Shown here: positions 1-5,074 of the stretch, piece after piece
How positions within the stretch are numbered: the first letter of the stretch is position 1
How the letters are laid out: every line of letters begins with the position of its first letter
Assembly: GCA_947177495.1 (NCBI GenBank)
Contig: CAMWUS010000007.1
Coordinates: 1-17,167 of the forward strand
DNA length: 17,167 nt
Direction of reading: 5' to 3'
Source of the DNA: an uncultured Clostridia bacterium
GTDB taxonomy: Bacteria; Bacillota; Clostridia; Christensenellales; Borkfalkiaceae
Position numbers and translations under genes: made by a program
The notes under the pieces: generated by a model
Told to the model about the DNA's origin: nothing
The model's database searches: none
Seen by the model: the letters and a program-made list of their open reading frames with translations, nothing else

Positions 1-64
1 CCGCCAACACCGCAACGACGATCGATACGATTCCGATAACCGTACTCTTTTTCTTATTTGCCAT
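1..64 (-). CDS. N-terminus of a membrane-anchored protein (partial)
   Basis: Only the first 21 codons are in the window. The start ATG (62-64) is preceded by the ribosome site GAGGTG at 4 nt spacing. The visible residues are a short Lys-rich start (MANKKKS) followed by a hydrophobic stretch (VIGIVSIVVAVLA), that is, one N-terminal membrane helix with positive residues on the cytoplasmic side. It lies 16 nt after the stop of the Ig-like membrane protein, with the same ribosome site and the same type of N-terminus, so the two are probably co-transcribed and may be paralogous. Function is not recognisable from this fragment. Confidence 0.75.
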   Translation of the reverse strand, partial: MANKKKSTVIGIVSIVVAVLA

Positions 65-80
65 AGTGCACCTCGCTGTC

Positions 81-1199
81 TTAGAACGTCAACGAAGTAC
101 CACTATCCGAATAGGAAAGGTTGCTAATAGTAACGGTAAGGGCGGAAGCGTCAAGCTTTGTAATGTTCGTTTTCTGCGTGTAGGTCTCGGAAACGCTACC
201 GTAGGAAATCTTAATGCTTGCGGTTACTTCCCCGTAACCGCTTGCTCCGTTCCCTGCGATAGAAACGACGCCGCTCTTCAAGTGGTTTTCTGCGGGGCTT
301 CCGATAGAGTAAATTCCCGCGCCCGTTGCGGTAAAGAAATCGCGCCAAGAAAGCGCCATGCCGCCGCTCGTGGAAGTGGGGTTTGAAAACGTCTTACTTG
401 TGGCTGCCGAAACTCTCGCGCCGCTCGTAATCGCCGCATTCGCTTTCGTGATATACGAGGACATATTGCAATACGTTGCGTTAAACGTAACCGTAGCGGA
501 AGTCACGGTCACGGTCCCCGTGACGGTACCAACGCCGTAGGTGGGTTGGCAGTACAAGTACGAGGATCCCGCGCCCGTTTTGTCTACGGTGAGCGAGCCG
601 TGCCCGCCCGCGATAGACGTTACGTAACAATCGAACGACGTGGCGCGTTTCATGTAGTTGATCTCCCGCGTGGCGGCTACCGTAGAATCCGCAACCGAAG
701 CGACCTTCAACACGACGACCTCGCCGAACCCCTGCAAGCAGGAAAGGTTTGCGGTAAGAGAATACGACGCCGTAGGCGTAATCTTTACGTAGTCCGTAAC
801 CGTTTTCCCGCTCGCCCACGTGGAAGAAGGGTTCTTCCATGAAAGGGACCAAGCTACCCGCTTGTCCGTCGCGTTCTCGGGCTCGACGGTTGCGGTGATC
901 GTGTGCGCCGTTTCTGCCTGCGTAGAAATACCGTAGTCCTCATAATTCGCTTCGGCGATCGGCGCGCTCATCAGCGCAATGCCGTTTCCCTTAGTCGCTT
1001 CGGGCATTACGAGCCCGCCCGTTGTTTCTGTCTCTTCGGTAGGCTGTTCCGCCTGTTCAGGTTCGGGTTTGAGCTTCGCCCAATCACGGAAGCCGCTCGT
1101 GACGACGCTCAAACTCAGTACAAGAGCGAAAATCACCACCAAAATAATGGCGACGGTAACGCCCCAATGCTTTGCTTTTTTCTTTGTTTCTTTTGCCAT
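81..1199 (-). CDS. Membrane-anchored protein with Ig-like (Big-type) repeats
   Basis: A 372-residue protein. The start at 1199 is chosen over 1214 because GAGGTGC lies 4 nt upstream of it. Residues 1-11 are Lys-rich, 12-36 form one membrane helix, and 43-62 are a Pro/Glu/Thr-rich linker. From about 98 the chain is Ser/Thr/Gly/Val-rich beta sequence. Residues 99-185 (ITATVEPENATDKRVAWSLS onward, with a later TVTDYV) match the pattern of bacterial Ig-like domains found in surface proteins and phage-associated proteins. Cysteines at 154, 192, 217 and 244 are unusual for a surface protein of this group. No sortase or lipobox signal is visible. It is the largest gene of the leftward train and probably displays its beta domains outside the membrane; whether as an adhesin, a virion component or a host-surface modifier is unknown. 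Confidence 0.8.
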   Translation of the reverse strand: MAKETKKKAKHWGVTVAIILVVIFALVLSLSVVTSGFRDWAKLKPEPEQAEQPTEETETTGGLVMPEATKGNGIALMSAPIAEANYEDYGISTQAETAHTITATVEPENATDKRVAWSLSWKNPSSTWASGKTVTDYVKITPTASYSLTANLSCLQGFGEVVVLKVASVADSTVAATREINYMKRATSFDCYVTSIAGGHGSLTVDKTGAGSSYLYCQPTYGVGTVTGTVTVTSATVTFNATYCNMSSYITKANAAITSGARVSAATSKTFSNPTSTSGGMALSWRDFFTATGAGIYSIGSPAENHLKSGVVSIAGNGASGYGEVTASIKISYGSVSETYTQKTNITKLDASALTVTISNLSYSDSGTSLTF

Positions 1200-1258
1200 T
1201 TTTGCACCTCGCAATTATATTTTCAATTCGGTTGGCTACCGATATTGCCGTACTTGGT

Positions 1259-1365
1259 GCAATTCCCTTAAAATGTCTTTTCCCTTTTCATCGGCGGGGC
1301 GCGTACGTCCCGCCGAATCAAAGGGAATTGCAAGCCGAGGGGCGGAGAGTTCCCCGCCTGTCGGC
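1259..1365 (-). other. Nested inverted repeats in the leader of the Ig-like gene
   Basis: Two structures fill the gap between the zinc-ribbon gene and the Ig-like gene. Just past the zinc-ribbon stop codon, 1334-1365 folds as GCCGA/TCGGC around GGCGG/CCGCC. Then the arm at 1321-1331 (GCAATTCCCTT on the minus strand) can pair either with 1280-1287 (AAAGGGAA), closing a hairpin with an inner CGGCGGG/CCCGCCG stem, or with 1259-1269 (AAGGGAATTGC, 11 bp perfect). No U-run follows, so it is not a standard terminator. It could be an attenuator, an mRNA-stability element or a small palindromic repeat. Confidence 0.55.
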
Positions 1366-1366
1366 A

Positions 1367-1675
1367 TTATAGAGTGTGTGCTGTTTCTATGTAGCGCGGC
1401 AGCGTTATTCCGTTCAGCTCGCGCGGTCGGACCGAGAAGAGCCCGCGCCCGCAGCTCCTGCAATGGAACTGAAAGGAGCCCGACGGAAGCGGGATACGGT
1501 AACGCTTTCCGCAAAAACAATGGAGCTTGAATATGCGAGCATTGCGCCTGCGGGACTTTTGAACCCGCTTGCACGGGATTTTCTCCCCGCAATCGGGGCA
1601 TACCGCAAGCCCGTTTTTGATTAGGCGGTGGGGTTGTAACCTCGCGCCGCATATGCAACGAATACGGTTGCTCAT
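1367..1675 (-). CDS. Small protein with two tandem zinc-ribbon-like motifs
   Basis: A 102-residue basic protein. The start at 1675 has AAGGAG at 8 nt (1684-1689) and forms an ATGA overlap with the stop of the preceding gene, so it is translationally coupled. It contains the same cysteine pattern twice: Cys7-x-Cys9 with Cys26-x-x-Cys29, and Cys53-x-Cys55 with Cys72-x-x-Cys75. Each set can bind one zinc ion. The segment between them (residues 36-50) is rich in Arg and Lys. This suggests nucleic-acid binding or a scaffold role, but no named family is recognised. It is the last gene of a four-gene block before the structured leader of the Ig-like gene. Confidence 0.75.
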   Translation of the reverse strand: MSNRIRCICGARLQPHRLIKNGLAVCPDCGEKIPCKRVQKSRRRNARIFKLHCFCGKRYRIPLPSGSFQFHCRSCGRGLFSVRPRELNGITLPRYIETAHTL

Positions 1676-2019
1676 CTTTTCTTCTCCTTGAAAAATGCGT
1701 CTATTTGCTCGCGTATTTCTTTTAACGTCGTCGCGTCTCCGAAGGTCACTTCCTTGCCGTTCTCCATGCAAAATTTGTAACGGTTCTTACTGTTTCGGAC
1801 TATTAGCACCGAGCCCGTCAGAACCCGCGCCTGCGGCTTCGGGACCTGCACGCGGTATACGGAGTATTCGTACGTGCTGTAATAGTTTTCTTCCCGAACG
1901 GTGGGTTCGAGATTTTTGCTCTTCGGCATTTCGTATCGATAAAACGCAACGCCGCCATTTCCGAGGCGTTTACGCTCGAAGCCGTATAAGTCAAAATCGT
2001 TGTCTATTTCCATTCCCAT
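1672..2019 (-). CDS. Hypothetical protein, 115 residues
   Basis: Soluble protein with no recognised family. The start at 2019 (MGMEIDND) is preferred to the 2061 start, which would run deep into the previous gene; a second Met lies two codons later. Its ribosome site is weak (GGGGG at 2026-2030) and the start lies 11 nt after the previous stop, so translation is probably coupled. The sequence looks beta-rich in the middle, with many Tyr residues at 45-55, and ends with an amphipathic helix and a basic tail (FFKEKKR). Its stop overlaps the next start as ATGA. Function unknown. Confidence 0.7.
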   Translation of the reverse strand: MGMEIDNDFDLYGFERKRLGNGGVAFYRYEMPKSKNLEPTVREENYYSTYEYSVYRVQVPKPQARVLTGSVLIVRNSKNRYKFCMENGKEVTFGDATTLKEIREQIDAFFKEKKR

Positions 2020-2030
2020 GCGTTGCCCCC

Positions 2031-2312
2031 TTATGCGAGAAAGTTCTCGGCAAGCTTGCAAGCGCGCAGGGCGGCTTCGGCATTGATTACCGTTACACCG
2101 TCTATTCCGCCCGTTTCAAGGAACGCCGCTTTTACCGCTTTGGCGAGCTCTGCCGCTTCTTTTTGGTTCATGCGCATAGCCGTCCAAATGCTCCCGACGA
2201 AATTATCTAAACCGCGGAGCTCCTTCCTGAGCTCGCTCGCGTCCATGCCCGCTATTTCTTTCTCGGTAATTTTGTGCTCCGCCCGTTTCTTTTCTAATTG
2301 CTTCTCCGTCAT
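2031..2312 (-). CDS. Hypothetical helical protein, 93 residues
   Basis: A small soluble protein, almost entirely helix-forming. It starts with a charged segment rich in Glu and Lys (MTEKQLEKKRAEHKITEKE) that could form a coiled coil, then Ala/Leu-rich helices. No cysteine motif or catalytic signature is seen apart from a single Cys near the C-terminus. The start is coupled to the stop of the upstream gene by an ATGA overlap at 2309-2312, which fixes the start codon. It belongs to the mobile-element gene train; function unknown. Confidence 0.75.
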   Translation of the reverse strand: MTEKQLEKKRAEHKITEKEIAGMDASELRKELRGLDNFVGSIWTAMRMNQKEAAELAKAVKAAFLETGGIDGVTVINAEAALRACKLAENFLA

Positions 2313-2581
2313 TTGTCGCTCTCCTCTTCCTCGTCGTAAAGATTGGAGAGAAACTCTCGAAAGCCCTTAGTAATACGTTTTTTAATTTTCTTTTCTTGCT
2401 TCTTTAACGCCTTCACGAGTAGAAACTGCATAGCGGGATTGCAAAGCGCTACTGAACAAACTCGCGTGTAATAGTCATCGCCTTTTTCGTCCACCGAAAT
2501 AATTACGGCGCAATTTGACTCCCACTCTTGCACCTGTCCATTCGTCGTATCTTCAATACGAACCTTTACTGCTTTGTCCAT
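2309..2581 (-). CDS. Hypothetical protein, 90 residues, charged C-terminus
   Basis: The start at 2581 follows a strong ribosome site, AAAGGAG, within the AAAGGAGAATTG leader shared with other genes of the element. The N-terminal half looks like a small beta domain (VKVRIEDTT, CAVIISVDEKG). The C-terminal half has a Lys-rich helix (KALKKQEKKIKKRITKG) followed by an acidic tail (YDEEEESDK). The basic helix suggests contact with nucleic acid or membrane phosphates, but this is inference. It heads a block of four coupled genes running left. No family recognised. Confidence 0.78.
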   Translation of the reverse strand: MDKAVKVRIEDTTNGQVQEWESNCAVIISVDEKGDDYYTRVCSVALCNPAMQFLLVKALKKQEKKIKKRITKGFREFLSNLYDEEEESDK

Positions 2582-2583
2582 AG

Positions 2584-2795
2584 TTACAATTCTCCTTTGA
2601 TTTTATTTAGCACCCCCGCATAGGCAGGGGGAAGCTTCTCGTTTCCGTCTTGATATTTGGGGATCTTCGCTTGCGGTGGGCTCGCGGATCACCGCGAGCT
2701 GCACATATTCCGTCCCACCCGTGCGGGGATATAGTATCGAACGTCGACGCCGTAAAATCCCCGACTAATCGGAAGTATCTTCGTCGCCTTCGTCG
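2584..2795. repeat. Long direct repeat, copy A (about 212 bp)
   Basis: This segment is about 90% identical by eye to 3113-3322 in the same orientation. Read on the minus strand it covers the last ten or so codons of one gene (ending DEDTSD and TAG), a GC-rich intergenic stretch, and the ribosome-site leader of the next gene, stopping just before its ATG. It contains several stem candidates: CGGGGAT/ATCCCCG, GCTCGCGG/CCGCGAGC (perfect, 4-nt loop) and CCCCC/GGGGG (2613-2631) close to the ribosome site. It may be a structured regulatory RNA or a recombination flank. Confidence 0.85.
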
Positions 2796-3112
2796 TTCTC
2801 GTACAAATCTACGCCGTATTGCTTAGCGATATCTTCTAAATCGCTGTCGTGACAAATGCCGTCCTGTTCTTCGCAATAGGTCAAACATTGTTGTAAAGTT
2901 TCTTTTATCGCTGTATCGCGTATTTGGGAAATGTACACAGCGCTCTCGGTCGGGGCGTGTACGAACTTTTCTTTCTCTTGCTTTGTTTTCTTCTCAAAAA
3001 ATACTCCGACCATTCCGACAATCAGGTAGAGAATCAACCCGACGGCAAAGACAACCACGACTGCGGTAGCGGCGCAAACCATGATGACACAGCATAACTC
3101 CAAAATATCCAT
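2765..3112 (-). CDS. Small membrane protein with acidic C-terminus
   Basis: A 115-residue protein. The start at 3112 has AAAGGAG in the shared AAAGGAGAATTG leader. Residues about 7-40 are strongly hydrophobic (VCAATAVVVVFAVGLILYLI), enough for one long or two short membrane helices, followed by a Lys-rich stop-transfer segment (EKKTKQEKEK). The remainder is a soluble domain with Cys at 77, 80 and 87, and a very acidic tail ending DEGDEDTSD. That tail is nearly the same as in the next gene upstream because both lie in the duplicated segment. No family recognised; a membrane-attached accessory protein is all that can be said. Confidence 0.78.
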   Translation of the reverse strand: MDILELCCVIMVCAATAVVVVFAVGLILYLIVGMVGVFFEKKTKQEKEKFVHAPTESAVYISQIRDTAIKETLQQCLTYCEEQDGICHDSDLEDIAKQYGVDLYENDEGDEDTSD

Positions 3113-3322
3113 TTACAATTCTCCTTTGATTTTATTTACACCCCCGCTTAGGTGGGGGAAGCTTCTCGTTTCCGTCTTGAAATTCGGGGATTTTCGCTCG
3201 CGGTGGGATCTCCGATCGGCGCGAGCTGCACACGCTTCGTCCCACCCGTGCGGGGATATAATATCGAACGTCGGCGCCGTAAAATCCCCGACTAATCGGA
3301 AGTGTCTTCGTCGTCTTCGTCG
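3113..3322. repeat. Long direct repeat, copy B (about 210 bp)
   Basis: Second copy of the segment at 2584-2795, differing at roughly twenty positions and one indel. Differences concentrate in the central stem region, where this copy offers CCGATCGG and an outer GCTCGCG/CGCGAGC pairing instead of the perfect GCTCGCGG/CCGCGAGC stem; both copies keep a fold. The hairpin near the ribosome site is CCCCCGCTTAGGTGGGGG (3141-3158). It again joins the acidic gene end to the leader of the next gene. Confidence 0.85.
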
Positions 3323-3801
3323 CCATTAAACGACTTCTCCTTATAAGCGTAGGACTGCCGTTTCCCCACGTCCAACAAAAACGACGAATAAGGGTTGGCG
3401 TGCTTTTTGGAAAAAGAGTAATTACCTTCTTTGTCTGCAAATTCGTCGTAGATTTGGTATCTATCAAGGCGATTATCGCCCGAGGAAAAATGTACGTATT
3501 CGGCGTGCATATAAAGTTTGCGTTTTGAGCTAAGCATGAGGCGACTTGCTAAAAATCGCTTGATTGAGCCGTTGTCGTACTGATAAAAACAGCCCCATGC
3601 CTCTCCCAAACAATCAGTACGTACAAAAATGCTTCCCTGCGGTTCCGCAAAAAAGTATTTAATAGCCGCTAAAAATTTTTTGCGCTTCGTATAGAATTTT
3701 GCCGTTACGCAGACATACGGTTTCTTTTTGATTTTCTCTATTTCAAGGTCGGCTTGTGGTTTGTGGACTACCCACGGGCAGTCGTTTACTATTTCTTGCA
3801 T
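3292..3801 (-). CDS. Hypothetical protein, 169 residues, acidic C-terminus
   Basis: The start at 3801 (MQEIVNDCPW) is chosen because AAAGGAGAATTG lies 5 nt upstream; the longer frame to 3873 has no ribosome site. The protein is soluble, rich in Tyr, Phe and Lys, with alternating beta and helix character and no signal peptide or membrane helix. Its last residues (NGDEDDEDTSD) match the end of the next gene because they lie in the long direct repeat, while the bodies of the two proteins are unrelated. It is the first gene after a divided promoter region and probably begins a leftward transcript. No family recognised. Confidence 0.75.
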   Translation of the reverse strand: MQEIVNDCPWVVHKPQADLEIEKIKKKPYVCVTAKFYTKRKKFLAAIKYFFAEPQGSIFVRTDCLGEAWGCFYQYDNGSIKRFLASRLMLSSKRKLYMHAEYVHFSSGDNRLDRYQIYDEFADKEGNYSFSKKHANPYSSFLLDVGKRQSYAYKEKSFNGDEDDEDTSD

Positions 3802-3903
3802 TTTGCAATTCTCCTTTGGTTTTTTGTTGCCGACCGAGAGAATCCAACTCCCGTACGCTTCCTGCGTCGGCATAGAACCGAAGAGCTTTTCCGCCCTTCG
3901 GTA

Positions 3904-3932
3904 TTGACGAAATACCTTCTTTGTGATATAAT
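3904..3932 (+). promoter_or_regulatory. Rightward sigma-A promoter for the 48-residue Cys-rich gene
   Basis: TTGACG (3904-3909), 17-nt spacer, TATAAT (3927-3932). The start point would be near 3939, giving a leader of about 100 nt before the gene at 4042. A hairpin ACCGAAG/CTTCGGT (3877-3902) abuts it on the upstream side. Confidence 0.75.
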
Positions 3933-3980
3933 TGCTTTTGCGAGAAAGGGTTAGGAAAAATCTTACTCGCTCAAAGGGGA

Positions 3981-4010
3981 ATTGTACAAGTTTGATTGCT
4001 TCTTGGTCAA
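3981..4010 (-). promoter_or_regulatory. Leftward promoter for the 3801 gene and downstream train
   Basis: On the minus strand, TTGACC (4005-4010), 18-nt spacer, TACAAT (3981-3986). The start point would be near 3974, leaving a leader of about 170 nt that includes the ACCGAAG/CTTCGGT and GCCGAC/GTCGGC hairpins. It faces the rightward promoter at 3904-3932, so the two transcripts overlap antisense. Confidence 0.5.
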
Positions 4011-4041
4011 AAGCAAAATCTACAAAGGAGGTATAAGGTCT

Positions 4042-4188
4042 ATGGGTTTTTGTCCGTTCTCAAATGTGGATATGAGTTGCCAAAAATGTTGTGCATTAGC
4101 GGTAAGAACTGATGATGAATCGGGTTACAAATGTGCATTTGTAATTCTTGCCGAAAAAGCCCAAAAAGAAGCGGAAGAAGACGATTAG
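4042..4188 (+). CDS. Small Cys-rich protein, 48 residues
   Basis: The start at 4042 has an excellent ribosome site (AAAGGAGGT, 4024-4032, 9 nt spacing); the longer frame from 3982 lacks one. Five cysteines are present, at residues 4, 13, 16, 17 and 31, in the order CPF, CQKCC and KCAF, followed by an Ala/Glu/Lys helix. The CPF-x-C-x2-C pattern resembles short Cys-containing proteins seen in phages and integrative elements of Clostridia, which may bind a metal; that comparison is from memory. It has its own near-consensus promoter and terminator, so it is an independent single-gene transcript on the strand opposite to its neighbours. Confidence 0.75.
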   Translation: MGFCPFSNVDMSCQKCCALAVRTDDESGYKCAFVILAEKAQKEAEEDD

Positions 4189-4196
4189 TCACCACG

Positions 4197-4233
4197 GTTG
4201 CTCCTTGTTAAACGGGGAGCAACTTTTATTTTT
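4197..4233 (+). terminator. Rho-independent terminator of the Cys-rich gene
   Basis: GTTGCTCC (4197-4204) pairs with GGAGCAAC (4216-4223), followed by TTTTATTTTT. It starts 8 nt after the stop codon. On the opposite strand the stem is not followed by a U-run, so leftward transcripts may read through. Confidence 0.85.
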
Positions 4234-4414
4234 CCTTATTGATTTTAACCGCTTCTGATGAAGCGGATTTTTCTTTGTTGCGGATTTCAATTTCATCTTC
4301 ACGGCGCGCTTGGTACAGTAGCGCTCGCTCCATGAAATAGATTCCAAGCATACCGAATAGCATACTCGCCGCGCAAAGTAGGATACACAAGCATACTTCG
4401 ATTGATAGTGGCAT
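4226..4414 (-). CDS. Small single-helix membrane protein, 62 residues
   Basis: The ribosome site AAAGGAG lies 9 nt before the start at 4414, in the leader form seen in other genes of the element. Residues 6-28 form a membrane helix (VCLCILLCAASMLFGMLGIY), followed by a charged cytoplasmic tail rich in Arg, Glu and Lys. It is the first gene leftward from the perfect, operator-covered promoter at 4457-4485, so it is expressed when the XRE repressor is lifted, the place where an early or derepressed gene would sit. Its TAA stop lies inside the U-run of the facing terminator. Function unknown; too small to assign to holins or similar. Confidence 0.75.
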   Translation of the reverse strand: MPLSIEVCLCILLCAASMLFGMLGIYFMERALLYQARREDEIEIRNKEKSASSEAVKINKEK

Positions 4415-4438
4415 TTCGCGATTCTCCTTTAAAAATGA

Positions 4439-4494
4439 AAAATGTACTCGCTAACGATTATAGCAATGAAGTATGCACTTGTCAAGTACATTTT
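4439..4494. promoter_or_regulatory. Operator region of the element's XRE repressor
   Basis: Three related half-sites: AATGTACTCG (4441-4450, plus), TATGCACTTG (4472-4481, plus) and AATGTACTTG (4483-4492, minus). The last two form a 21-bp near-perfect dyad centred at 4482, directly over the -35 of the leftward promoter. The outer pair (AAAATGTACT 4439-4448 and AGTACATTTT 4485-4494) is a perfect 10-bp inverted repeat bracketing the promoter, which could allow a repression loop. Confidence 0.75.
4457..4485 (-). promoter_or_regulatory. Leftward promoter, perfect sigma-A consensus
   Basis: On the minus strand, TTGACA (4480-4485), 17 nt, TATAAT (4457-4462). It drives the 62-residue membrane protein. 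Its -35 lies inside the 21-bp operator dyad, so the neighbouring repressor probably shuts it. Confidence 0.9.
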
Positions 4495-4504
4495 GAATTA
4501 TTTT

Positions 4505-4513
4505 TGGTAAAAT
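4505..4513 (+). promoter_or_regulatory. Extended -10 promoter of the XRE repressor gene
   Basis: TGG-TAAAAT (4505-4513) is an extended -10; no good -35 is seen. Six nucleotides separate it from the ATG at 4520, so transcription should start at or next to the start codon. No ribosome site precedes the ATG. The repressor mRNA is therefore predicted to be leaderless. Confidence 0.6.
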
Positions 4514-4519
4514 TATATT

Positions 4520-4888
4520 ATGGGACTTAATCAAATTATTTTAGATTTAAGAAATGACTATGGCGTAAGTCAAAAGCAAGTCGCAGAAGCAACAGGGATT
4601 AGTCAGTCTACAATCGCAAAAATAGAAATAGGACGAAACGAAGCAACAGCGTCTACTATACGAAAGCTTGCCGAATATTTTCATGTATCGACGGATTATC
4701 TTCTTGAACAATCGGATACGTACGAGGGTGAAGGAGCGCATACTGCTCCGTCGGCGCTTCCTGCAAAAGAGGAAGAAATTTTGCGACATTTCCGCAAGCT
4801 CTCGCCCGCTTTGCAAGACGCAGCGATTGAAACCGTGCGAGTGCTCGCAGGTGTTCCGTCGGAAGGCGGCTTGCAGAAAAAAGCCTAA
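4520..4888 (+). CDS. XRE-family repressor of the mobile element
   Basis: A 122-residue DNA-binding protein. Residues 5-62 are a Cro/CI-type helix-turn-helix domain: SQKQVAEATGISQSTIAKIE contains the two core helices, and FHVSTDYLL closes the domain. A linker (TYEGEGAHTAPSALPAKEEE) leads to a short C-terminal helical region that may dimerise the protein; there is no LexA/CI peptidase domain, so control by RecA cleavage is not expected. It reads away from the leftward promoter across an operator-bearing gap, the layout of a lysogeny switch. It has no ribosome site and probably a leaderless mRNA. It very likely represses the 4457-4485 promoter. Confidence 0.92.
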   Translation: MGLNQIILDLRNDYGVSQKQVAEATGISQSTIAKIEIGRNEATASTIRKLAEYFHVSTDYLLEQSDTYEGEGAHTAPSALPAKEEEILRHFRKLSPALQDAAIETVRVLAGVPSEGGLQKKA

Positions 4889-4900
4889 GATAATAAAATA

Positions 4901-4926
4901 CTCCTTGGCGACATTCCGCCAAGGAG
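4901..4926 (+). other. Hairpin masking the ribosome site of the 46-residue ORF
   Basis: CTCCTTGGCG (4901-4910) pairs perfectly with CGCCAAGGAG (4917-4926) around a 6-nt loop. The 3' arm contains AAGGAG, the ribosome site for the ATG at 4934. Only ATTTTG follows, so it is at best a weak terminator for the repressor gene. It could hold down translation of the small ORF and the coupled integrase. Confidence 0.7.
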
Positions 4927-4933
4927 ATTTTGT

Positions 4934-5074
4934 ATGATAAACTTATCCCGTTTCAAGGAGATAGCCGCGCAAATGCTCACTCTCTCCGCCGAACTGCTCC
5001 GCCTTGTCGATACCGACGAGAACGAGCGCGCCGCTCTGATTGATAGGGCAAAAAAAACGCGTTGGGGAACGTAA
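4934..5074 (+). CDS. 46-residue ORF upstream of and overlapping the integrase
   Basis: The frame starts MINLSRFKEIAAQMLTLSAE and ends AKKTRWGT. AAGGAG lies 7 nt upstream of the ATG, inside a 10-bp hairpin. The peptide is mostly a single amphipathic, probably coiled-coil helix (Leu at 4, 15, 21, 22 and 24, then a charged DTDENERAAL part). It overlaps the integrase frame by 13 nt at the TTG at 5062. A run of eight A (5050-5057) lies at the junction, and a -1 shift there would fuse it to the integrase. It may be a leader peptide for coupled translation, a small excisionase-like accessory protein, or the true N-terminus of the integrase. Confidence 0.6.
   Translation: MINLSRFKEIAAQMLTLSAELLRLVDTDENERAALIDRAKKTRWGT

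Noticed and set aside
66..852. Plus-strand and second minus-strand frames across the Ig-like gene
   Set aside because: They have no ribosome sites, give Arg-rich low-quality translations and lie antisense or out of frame to a gene with clear start and domain signals.
979..1658. Long plus-strand frame 979-1530 and minus frame 1236-1658
   Set aside because: They run through the structured leader and across two genes, lack start signals and have no recognisable protein features.
2584..3322. CRISPR array
   Set aside because: Only two units, each about 210 bp and spanning gene ends, with a whole gene between them; no short regular repeats or spacers.
4226..4414. Holin identity for the 62-residue membrane protein
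   Set aside because: One helix and a charged tail alone do not identify a holin, and no endolysin gene is nearby.
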